A stretch of DNA of 64,000 nucleotides from Oegoconia quadripuncta (lineage: Eukaryota > Arthropoda > Insecta > Lepidoptera > Autostichidae): assembly GCA_949316235.1 (NCBI GenBank), contig OX438748.1, forward strand, positions 10,295,001 to 10,359,000, in the 5' to 3' direction. A program made the translations under genes and the position numbers. Within the stretch, counting starts at the first letter, position 1, and each line of letters begins with the position of its first letter. The notes under the pieces were generated by a model. That model was not told the DNA's origin and ran no database searches. It saw only the letters and a program-made list of their open reading frames with translations. Below are positions 55,441 to 64,000 of the stretch, in pieces.

Positions 55441-56659
55441 TGCTCCTGACTCTGGCAGCAGATCGTCGACATCAAGTGTAGTGTATTGCACTCGTCAAAA
55501 TGAATCATATGAGCCCAAACTCGAGGGGTTTACTAGTAGCCACTGAAGAGTTTCACCATCCACCTCTGGCTCAGATCAGCTCCAAGAACCCAAGTATTGT
55601 CATCAGAATCATATATACATATATAAGTTACATTTCGATACGACAATTAGAAGTTTAAATTAAGTATCAAGATTTGATTACGTTGTTAGTTACAAGTGAA
55701 GCTAATAAAAGCGTGTTAAAAATTATATAATTTCATTTTCAAAATTTCTTCAAAATTGCGTCTTTTAGATCATCGAAAACTGCGTAATAAAACATGTAAA
55801 TGTACTAAGTGAAAGGAAGATGGTAAACATTAAAAATACCTTCAAGGAAAATTCAGTAATAAAAATAAAATTTCTCCCTTCACGGAACAGTAACAAATTA
55901 TTACAAGGTGAGAAATTTCCTCCTGACATCCATCAAATTACTCTCCCAACATTTTATTACCTGGCAAATAATATAAGGAACTGCCGTAATCCATTTTTCC
56001 TGCTTATTGAGCGCCGCGACACCTACGAAGCCCTATAAGCGTTACGGGATGAAGTTGTTATTAAGGCTAATATTACTTGTCCATGAGCTTGCTGTCTCTA
56101 TTAAATCTTTAGAAATACGTTTCTTAATAAACGACATCATGAAACGTATGCGGTTCCAGATTACGCTCTACTGAAAACCAGTTCGGTAGATGGAGGTTAT
56201 GAGGGGTAATATTGGGCGCCGTGAGACGTGTAGCAGAGTCGGACTTCGCATCTATCCGTCCAGCAGACTTGTACAGATGTCGCTGAATTAACAACTCCGG
56301 AATAAGCTGAAGCTATGTGTTTTATTTAGCGCTCACACGGTTACACTTTTAGATTATAACTATTACACGTACAATACAATATTATTTGAGAATTACTATA
56401 AATACACTGTATAACATGACCTCGTCGTAGCAGTTCCGAACAACGACTTTCTTCTGTTTTAGAAAATTATTTAGAATTCCGAATTTTGAATCGAATTCGA
56501 ATAAAGTTAAAAGTCAAAGAGTATCGAAAAGACAAAAGAGACCAAGGCATCGTCATAAGGTTCACTTTGACACTACGTTGCGACACCGAAAACTAGTCTA
56601 CTAATGTGCTAACCCTTTTGATTTAATTTAGATTCTTGTTAAGCCCCGATGAAGAACGA
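55441..56659. other. 1.2 kb, unassigned
   Basis: The part 55440-55600 has moderate GC and may be an old retroelement. At 56200-56330 'ATTGGGCGCCGTGAGACGTG' recalls an LTR-element primer-binding site, but no LTR pair is visible. A 72-codon frame at 55820-56038 has no motif. Confidence 0.35.
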
Positions 56660-56840
56660 TATCTAATATGTTATGTTATGTGTTTGACGGTGTTGTGTGT
56701 GTGTGTGTGTGTGTGTTTGTGTAAGTCTAGCCTTTATCCATTTTTTTTAATATTTAAGAATAAACTGGGATGAAGGTTCTTAGTCACGTTTCGAAGATAT
56801 TTAATTATTATCACAGCAGCTTTGTATACTTGGATAATAT
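56660..56840 (+). repeat. GACGGCATTGTGTGTG repeat, copy 2, with (TG)n
   Basis: 'TTTGACGGTGTTGTGTGTGT' with a (TG)n run to about 56720, then 'GAATAAACTGGGATGAAGGT', TCTTAGTCACGTTTCGAAG and ACAGCAGCTTTGTATAC match 52823-53005. Confidence 0.65.
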
Positions 56841-58429
56841 TATGTTTAAACCCCCAGAAGTTTCAAAATTTTCATTTTATACTATTTCTCTTAGTTCTGT
56901 AAAAATGTCATAACGTATTTATGGGTAATAAAAAAGTGGGCTATATTGTACAGCTGTTCCATATTTGTACTTTTATAATGTAATACGATCTTATTAGGCA
57001 TTCTTTAGATTCATTTTGCTGTTGCGTAAATAGTAACATTGAGAAATAGTGGTTTAGGGTTGCGTACCTCATTTTGGAAATATGGAAACGTGTATGTCGA
57101 GATACATTTTATCTGAAACGGCTGGAGGCATCGATCGAATACCTACTAAGGTCTTTCTAGTATAATACAATAAAAATATATTATGGTGTAAAGCTTATTT
57201 TCATACTAAAAGTCCCACTGACAGGTCATCAAAACATATAAAATATTTCCCAATATCCTACAATCTTGAAATGTGGCATGAAGGGAAGTCTTGCGGCACA
57301 AGTGAAGGAATTAATTCCTTCGTTAATTAATTAAAATAATTAATTTGAAATCCCGTATGGAATTACTATGACGCAAATATTATTTGCAAGCAAATATTTA
57401 GGTAACAAAGCACAAATTTAAATTTGTCTGTTTAAAAAGTTTGTCAACTTGTACGGACTCCTCAGAGCACGAGTTCTACTTGCACTTGACTGTCTATTTG
57501 TATATTAGAGTGTATAATTAACTATACTTTGACTAATTGGAAACATCCTTTAACTTGAAATTTCTGCGAAAATTTCTTAGGTAATTTTGTTCATCAAATA
57601 AATATAATTCAGATAGGTCTCGGTAATATTTCTGGAAACAGGTTTTCATTCGACATGGTTACAACGATGGGCGTCCGCACCCAAGCCTTACATAAATAAA
57701 CTACCATCAACTCTATCAAATAAACTACCATCAACTCTATCAAACCTGTTCAAAAATTCTGAAAGACTAATGCCTAATGAATTATTTTGTAACTGTACTT
57801 AAAAATGTGTTTTTAATTGTAGCTGCGATCATTATATCCGGCCTTTACTCGTAATCAATAACTTAAAAACTGGGTAAAACTAGGTCATCTCGGTATATAG
57901 CTGAAACAACTGTTCAGGTATTATTTATAGAATTACACTTTCACCTAACAAGTAGTATTAATGTTACATCATATAATAGGTTGTATATATATGAGGTCAG
58001 ATATGTTTGCATTCGCTGACAAAAATTTAATGATTGGATGATATATAATTACCTCAATTACACATCATAAGGGTTAACAGATAAATACCTAAAGAAATAG
58101 AAGTTTCGGAGGCACTATGCGAGATGAATTTTTTTCTTGACTGGTACCTACCAGTCAGGAAAAAAATCTGTAGTACCTCTACAGAGGACAAAGTAACTTT
58201 TATTTCTATGTTCTATGTTAAACATTTGTTCCATAATTCGGAGGTAATACCAACAAAAATTAATATACGAGTGCCTGTACCACTGAATATTTTGTGTTCC
58301 TCATGTGAAGAGTATTAAGTATACCTAATTTGGCATCAGGCCAATTTATGAGGAAAGGTAAATATAAATATTTTATTCATGTCTTTGGGCTATACGTGCT
58401 ATTATATAACTGCAAAATTCTCTACGTCT
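56841..58429. other. 1.6 kb AT-rich DNA with one small tandem duplication
   Basis: ATAAACTACCATCAACTCTA (57697 on) is repeated in tandem with a period of about 24 bp to 57744. Otherwise no supported feature; a 64-codon frame at 58124-58318 has no motif. Confidence 0.45.
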
Positions 58430-58530
58430 CAGTCTGAAAACAATGTGTGGGACAGACGGTCGGACGGACAGACACATATTGATTCCATAAGCGTTCCGTG
58501 TTGCCAATTTTAGTATGGAGCACTAAAAAT
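58430..58530 (+). repeat. 'GACAGACGGTCGGACGGACA' repeat fragment
   Basis: GTGGGACAGACGGTCGGACG, GATTCCATAAGCGTTCCGTG and 'TAGTATGGAGCACTAAAAAT' fit the lepidopteran repeat with GACAGACAG and GGGTTCCGTTTT blocks; 42515-42560 is a reverse fragment. Confidence 0.5.
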
Positions 58531-59499
58531 GATTAACCTAGTCGTTTCACCACCATACACCTGTCGCACCTGCATGTTGTAGTAAAGGTATTCGTATCAC
58601 ACTAAAGAATGTATGGCTTAATCGGTCGACCGAACACAAGTCATTTAGTTAGACTCACGGCAGTGTGTCAAACCAAGTTCCACTTACCACTTATAAATAA
58701 TCATGTATTTAAAAACCCAACATATTAAAGTAAATGTATCAATTTTACCTGTGTCATCGGATCCCGAGTTCCCGCACAGGCCTAAAACAGAATTTAAAGA
58801 TACTTTGTATAATGTTATAGCGATCGATATTTAATTTTGTTTTCGCTCCAAGGTATCGGGGATTATCATAGGGCCTAGGAAAGCAAAAGGTTACATTGAG
58901 CACATAAATAGGTAGGATTCAAAGGTTTTTCTTAAGATATTTTTAATATACAAAGTTGGAAGCTCCTTAATGCAAGGGGTGACTACAATCAACCAGCTAA
59001 AATCTCCCTTGATAAACTAATATTTAATGTTAAGAATTAAACTGAAACCATAAAAAGCAATGGTGTGTTATAATAAGTGATCTAACATAAAAAGCGCGAC
59101 ATTTAAAGCAAAATTTACAAGCAAAGCATAGCACTATATCTTCTGCAGTTTTCATTTCAAAATTCAATTATCTCACGTGATTATATTAAATTCTCGATCA
59201 TTAATAAGTTTCGGACGATAAAAATCTCTATTGACTTACTCATTTAACAGAAACGTTCATAAGCCGATTCCGAGAAAGTTTACCGATTCATATTCACCTG
59301 CAGTTAACAGCCCCCCAGGGTGACTCATGAAATGGCTTTTCGGCCGGCATTGGAAATCAATAGACTTAACGGAGTGCTCAAAACTTTGACATTTCTCGAA
59401 ATAAATTATACCTAAGTTAAGAGATTCCAACTGAATTTAACATAAATTTAAAGTTTAGAAAACCCCCAAGGAACTAAACGTTATATCGAGATGTACAAA
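58531..59499. other. No feature seen
   Basis: AT-rich unique sequence. Confidence 0.4.
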
Positions 59500-59645
59500 G
59501 CAAATTGACTATTTTAAGTGTACTCTGTGTACCTACAAAATAAAGCATTTTTGACTTTGACATTGTGTTAAAAGTTACATATCTTCGAAAAGGCACAGCC
59601 GATTTTCATCAGACACATAGCTAAGATGTTTCCCTTAATTCAACC
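59500..59645 (+). repeat. LINE tail joined to a CCAAATAAACC-family fragment
   Basis: 'ATTGACTATTTTAAGTGTAC' and 'TCTGTGTACCTACAAAATAA' to CATTTTTGACTTTGACATTG match the LINE end at 44955-45015. 'GTTACATATCTTCGAAAAGG' and 'CACAGCCGATTTTCATCAGA' then match 8690-8720 and 21125-21150. Confidence 0.65.
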
Positions 59646-59805
59646 TTAAAATAAAGAAACCGTACTCTAATAGATCCAAGTATAATTAAGATACATGCGA
59701 GCATAGACTGGGAACCAACACACATAAGTACACAAAACTATGTCAAACCCATAGCATCAGTCGTTTTTCGTCGGGGATTAATTAAAAAAAAGTTTAGTAA
59801 ATAGA

Positions 59806-60025
59806 CGACCGATTGTTGTAGTGGATAGTGACCCTGTCATCGAAACCAACGGTTGCGGGTTCGAATCCTGCGAAGGGTAAATGTTTGTGAGATGAATACG
59901 AATATTTATTCCCGAATCATTTGTTTATATAAATATTTATGTATGTTTATCCGTTATCTAGTATCCATATTACAAGCGTAATTGATGATTGGTGTAAGTG
60001 TCGGAAATCTTTATTTATTTACGTC
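59806..60025 (+). mobile_element. SINE family A, copy 5 (plus strand, good)
   Basis: The head GACCGATTGTTGTAGTGGAT has the A-box core, ACCAACGGTTGCGGGTTCGA and ATCCTGCG the B box. The body 'GAATATTTATTCCCGAATCA', 'CGTTATCTAGTATCCATATT' ends 'TGATGATTGGTGTAAGTGTC' and GGAAATCTTTATTTATTTA. It is the clearest copy for reading head and T-rich tail. Confidence 0.9.
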
Positions 60026-60235
60026 CCACTAAACTATAATTTCAGAGTTGGCTTCCGCCTATTGCGGTAATGACGTGAAGCGCACAAAAATCCAATATTA
60101 TTTCTTGGCTTGCTATCTTTACCTATAAAACTTTATGATACCAAAAACGTGGGAAGTAGGTACATAAATAACTGTAACCTACGGAACCATCCTATCAGTA
60201 AAATTGGAGTATTGTCACATTCTGACGTTCTTTAT

Positions 60236-60522
60236 AAATAAATAAATAATAATAAATATCTTTGCACATACACACAGCGCCATCTAGTTCCACACTAAGC
60301 AACTAGGCTTGTATTATGGATACCAAATGGTTGTTAAACTACACAAATACATTTTTTTTTGTAAATAAATACATAAATAAATGAAAAACATCCATAACTC
60401 GGGAACACATGTCTGTATTCCTCATACAAACATATGCCCTTAGCGGGATTCGAACCCGCGACCTTTTGGTATAACAGTCAGAATTTTTAACCACTACATC
60501 AAACAGGTCGTCAAATTTATGA
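60236..60522 (-). mobile_element. SINE family A, copy 6 (minus strand)
   Basis: The right end reads, on the minus strand, GACGACCTGTTTGATGTAGT and GGTTAAAAATTC, then AAAAGGTCGCGGGTTCGAAT (B box). The tail at the left is AAATAAATAAATAATAATAA on the plus strand. An extra 40 bp of AAATAAATACATAAATAAAT lies in the body. With 59806-60025 it makes an inverted pair 210 bp apart. Confidence 0.9.
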
Positions 60523-60621
60523 TTTACCCTTTGTTATTAATTTTACGTTTGCAGATTATTTGACTTTTGTTTCAATTTAATTTCTAAGTTTATGGGTTGG
60601 ACGACGAGTTGACATACGTGT

Positions 60622-60627
60622 GTGTGA

Positions 60628-60726
<99 letters not shown>

Positions 60727-60745
60727 TGAGTGAGTGAGTGAATAT
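60622..60745. repeat. (TG)n microsatellite
   Basis: About 120 bp of almost pure TG with a few TA, TT and GA interruptions, ending in GAGTGAGTGAGTGAA. The minus-strand frame of alternating His and Thr here is an artefact of the repeat. Confidence 0.95.
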
Positions 60746-61857
60746 TACGATATTAGAATAACATACTACACTCATACTGTAATGACCTTTATCAGAAATG
60801 GGATGGCCAGTGATAACCCAAAGTCATGAAGGAAATGCAAAATAAGGAGGTACAGGTTTCTCAACTATATGCTAAAAATTGCGTAATTGGCATTTCAAGT
60901 ACCTATAACTTTAAATTTAAAAATCGCACATATTCTATATGATATTTGAACTTTTTAGTATGTTTCTCGCTAAAAGGTAATTGGTAAAAGTTTCATTTTA
61001 ATATTTAAATTATTTCAACTTTTAAGCGTTGGCATGAAGGAATTGGTACTTCAGTTGGCTCTGTATAAGTCAAGAGAAGTTTGAAGTGAATTGTTCTTTA
61101 TTCTTATTATCTCAGTTAGATGCAATAAATCGTAGATTTTGGTTGCATTTAAGATAAGGCAGTAAAAAAACAATAACAAGCATTTGGTTATTGATTTTAC
61201 AATTTAGAGAGAATTATTTTCATCGTGCAACAAACTTGATGCATGAAATATTTTTGTTGTCCGTATTTCTACGAGTATGTCACCTCGCTTCGAGAAACAA
61301 TATGAAGACTTCAAATCCCATTGTTTGACGCCAAAGTGTTTCTGCACCAGCAGTCACTGGCATTTGGCCAAGTTTACACAGTGAATGAACAGATTTCTGT
61401 TGAATCTGTTCACATGAATTTGCATTTTGTAAAATTTACTAGATACTAGCTGCGTCTAGACGCAACTGTATTGTAAGTTGTGTGGAGATCTAATAAATAT
61501 AAAATCTAATAATAAGAAAGCGGTTTTGGTGCCAATGTAACATTAGATATTTAATAAAATTATTAAAAAAAATATTACAATTCCGCAAGTGTCACAGCAA
61601 GTTTTCCAGCAGCTGTGTCACAATATTAAAAGTAGGTAGTTATGGTATAACAGATGAAAATAGGTATCACAAAATCACATAAATTTTCAACAATCATTTT
61701 TAATTAAATTTTTGTAGTTTCATAACATGATCGTATGTATGTTATGGTACATTCCACAAAAGGGTAGCCAGGAAGACGTTTGCACCATTTAGTTTAATTT
61801 TTAAATTTTTTTGCTAAAATAAAATTACTTGCCTATTCTATAAAGATTGCACTCATA
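60746..61857. other. 1.1 kb AT-rich DNA, no feature seen
   Basis: No gene or repeat that I can support. Confidence 0.4.
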
Positions 61858-61995
61858 CGTCCAAAGGTTTCCTGGAAGAGGGCCACCCAATTGCACTCTT
61901 TTTTTTGTATTGTTTAGTAAAATGTATTTATTTATTATTTATATTTTCCTTTTGTGCAATAAAGTGTATTTGTATTGTATTGTATTGTAATTGTA
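61858..61995 (+). repeat. Retroelement 3' tail 'TGTGCAATAAAG', copy 4
   Basis: 'GTCCAAAGGTTTCCTGGAAG', 'AGGGCCACCCAATTGCACTC', TTTTGTGCAATAAAGTGTAT and a (TGTAT)n run. Same family as 6035-6182. Confidence 0.75.
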
Positions 61996-63276
61996 GTTTG
62001 ATTAATAAGGTATCTGAAGGTTACTATAAAAAATTATATACCTAATCTTTATAGAAGCTACTATCTTTACATACATTAAAATTTTTCGAAAGACAACTGG
62101 ACAATTTTTAGAATTGATATAAATTGACTATTTCAAAATTCACCCTGAACTACTAAACCAATGCAATAATTTGTGAACATGAGTATTTTAGTCCAATCTC
62201 CAGGAGTACAGTATACTGAACATATAATAACATAGATAACCCTGTTCCTTGATAGCTATTACCTAATAGGCACCCAACTCACAAGCAGTTTATTTCGCGC
62301 CATATAAAAACAGTATGCCATCATTTATGTCGGAAGCTTCATACCAAGTTCAGTATATAAGTCATAACTCTAGCCATTTGTCGTCTCAATAAAAATATTA
62401 TAGCTTTTGTCTTAGAAACTGCCAATTCGAGTATTTATTGTCACGTGTTTGTTCTGCAGCTTACAAGGTGTGGGCAATCGAGCGAATCAGAATCGGCATA
62501 ACAAAGGCGTATGAAATTTATCGAAGCCTACAACGTGACTCGCGTTTTCCAAAGCGAATCTCATATTTTAGGAAAACATTGTAATATTATTCTTACCATT
62601 TGATTAATTTAATACAAATATTTGACAAAGGTCTTAATAGTATAATATTTTGTTAGGTGGACCATACAAGCGTAATGAATAGGCTTATTTCGCATCTAAA
62701 CCCATAAATACAGGTAACAGAATCCCCCGGTAAATAATGTAATAAAGGTACGAAGGGCTCAACAAAATGTTTAACTGTTTCACAATCTAAACCTGAGAGC
62801 GACAACCGCATCAGCTTTGTACAACTTTATTAAATTAACCATCACTTTGTTGTAATTACAAAGCCGTAGGTATTGTTCGGGTTGTGTGGGCATTGGCATC
62901 CCCATAAGCAGGCATTTCAGATACCCGCATGGAGAGGCGAACGTTGGAGTAATACGAATTCAATGCAGATGCAGATTTAATTAATTTATGCCTGTAATTC
63001 CTAGGAGACAAAGGATACCGTAGGTATAGATGTAAATGCTTATTAATGGTTAGGAGTCTTTCTTGGGAGATTATTATTAAAAACCTTGTTTATAGTTTTT
63101 GGCAAAATTTGTTTTACAGTTTTATCTAAACCGTATATTTTCTTGAAGCCACGGTCAAATAAAAATAATTACGATTACTTGAATAGTTACACAATACAAT
63201 TGTCATAGTTTGTAAGTAATTGATATGATGACTTTTAGAACTGAAGTAAAACAACTACTAAACAGTATTGAGCATT
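61996..63276. other. 1.3 kb AT-rich DNA, no feature seen
   Basis: No gene or repeat that I can support. Confidence 0.4.
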
Positions 63277-63612
63277 AACCGCCTCCATGGCTCAATGTAA
63301 ACAATATTGGGTTTACGATTCGGAGGTCGGAGGTCGCGGGTTCGATCCCCAGTATGGTACATGTTTAAGTACTCGGTTTGGTTGGTGGTAGGGCATTTTA
63401 ACGTTCGCCTGGCTAGCTATCACCATCGTATCTAAATCTGCCGCCAAGCAGCAATGTTAATAGCATTGTTGTGTTCCGGTTGTCAGAGATAAGATAGCCA
63501 GTCCCCCAAATATGTTGTGGTTTCCGCGTCAGTACGCTTCCACCTCATCTAAACTTAACATCAGGTGTGATTGAGGTCAAGTACGAACCCGTCGTGCATA
63601 ATAAAAAAAAAG
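63277..63612 (+). mobile_element. SINE family B, copy 3 (complete)
   Basis: The head has the A box CATGGCTCAATGT and B box GCGGGTTCGATCCCCAGTAT, with an 8-bp tandem doubling CGGAGGTCGGAGGTCG before it. The body 'ACTCGGTTTGGTTGGTGGTA', 'TCTGCCGCCAAGCAGCAATG', 'TGTGTTCCGGTTGTCAGAGA' and the tail 'CATCAGGTGTGATTGAGGTC' end in GTGCATAATAAAAAAAAA. It is the reference copy for the family in this window. Confidence 0.9.
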
Positions 63613-64000
63613 CATTCATTGCTTAAATCCCGACTCGCACTTGACCGTTTTATGAACGACTGCAGGCGAGTTTGGCGAAAATCTCAAATTGTGGAAAAGA
63701 GACTTGATGATCACAGGACTGTAAGATTCGGGAAACATTAACGCTGGTAGGGGGTTTAGCCTCAGTAGTCCGCATTATAAACGTGATAGCTACTTTCTGA
63801 CCGAAGTATTGCACCAGAATAGATTGTATATTCTTTACAATCTAAGAGTCTATGAAAATTTTGAAATTCACGTTCCTTTAACGGTTGTCCAGCAACTCAA
63901 ATAAATGTAAATTTAATTAATAAGTGTACCCTTCAAATTTAAAACAACCCGGTATGAATAATTTGTACAATAATTAATTGTGAACTGAAGTACCTACTAC
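63613..64000. other. No feature seen
   Basis: Mixed-composition sequence without a supported gene or repeat. Confidence 0.4.

Noticed and set aside
56200..56330. ATTGGGCGCCGTGAGACGTG as a retroviral-type primer-binding site of an LTR element
   Set aside because: No long terminal repeat pair, TG...CA ends, gag or pol sequence could be found nearby.
59806..60522. Possible tRNA genes (B boxes GGTTCGAATCC at several sites)
   Set aside because: The heads do not form complete cloverleafs and all continue into the same repeated body, so they are SINEs.
60590..60775. His/Thr repeat protein on the minus strand
   Set aside because: It is the translation of the (TG)n microsatellite.
1..64000. CRISPR arrays, operons, prophage or endogenous viral genes
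   Set aside because: No regularly spaced repeats, no gene strings and no viral protein motifs were seen; tandem arrays found are microsatellites or minisatellites.

Overview
The window is eukaryotic, AT-rich nuclear DNA, most likely from a moth or butterfly. I judge this from the dispersed repeats, which match what I know of lepidopteran genomes: RTE, CR1/Jockey and other non-LTR retrotransposon tails, tRNA-headed SINEs, the repeat ending in CCGGTTTTT, and the 'TTACCTCTTCACGCC... GGACGGATTTGG' Helitron-like repeat. No bacterial gene organisation, operon or CRISPR array is present. I found no convincing host protein-coding exon, no functional RNA gene and no promoter in 64 kb. It is best read as a gene desert or a large intron made of old unique sequence and transposable-element debris. 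Almost all open reading frames are chance frames shorter than 140 codons, many without an ATG. The longest, 187 codons near 41 kb, is the end of a retrotransposon.

Layout. 0-10 kb: a LINE C-terminal remnant (622-780), a 5S-rRNA-headed SINE (2955-3225), a 1.5 kb repeat (3645-5121) holding a reverse-oriented CR1/Jockey reverse transcriptase pseudogene, several 3'-tail repeats, a small MITE and an insertion flanked by a 75-bp direct repeat. 10-27 kb: mostly unique AT-rich DNA with scattered fragments, including a frameshifted retroelement remnant at 22.1 kb. 27-36 kb: a tRNA-headed SINE, two adjacent Helitron-like copies (one with a foldback rearrangement), a second copy of the CCGGTTTTT repeat carrying a LINE tail, and three families of short repeats.

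38-48 kb is the densest nest. It holds a MITE with about 70-bp inverted repeats, a perfect 46-bp palindrome, two LINE tails, a LINE RNase H segment inserted next to or into RTE sequence, a minisatellite, tRNA-derived SINEs and a LINE 3' end. 50-54 kb: a second MITE with about 90-bp inverted repeats, a cluster of nested palindromes at 51.57-51.70 kb, an RTE fragment abutting a second 5S-headed SINE, and more repeats. 54-64 kb: two copies of one SINE family, an inverted pair of another, a (TG)n microsatellite and unique AT-rich DNA.

The genes do not work together in any host pathway. The functional links visible are between parasites: LINE enzymes, and SINEs that appear to borrow a LINE 3' tail. 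Family names come from motif recognition and within-window comparison; no database search was possible.
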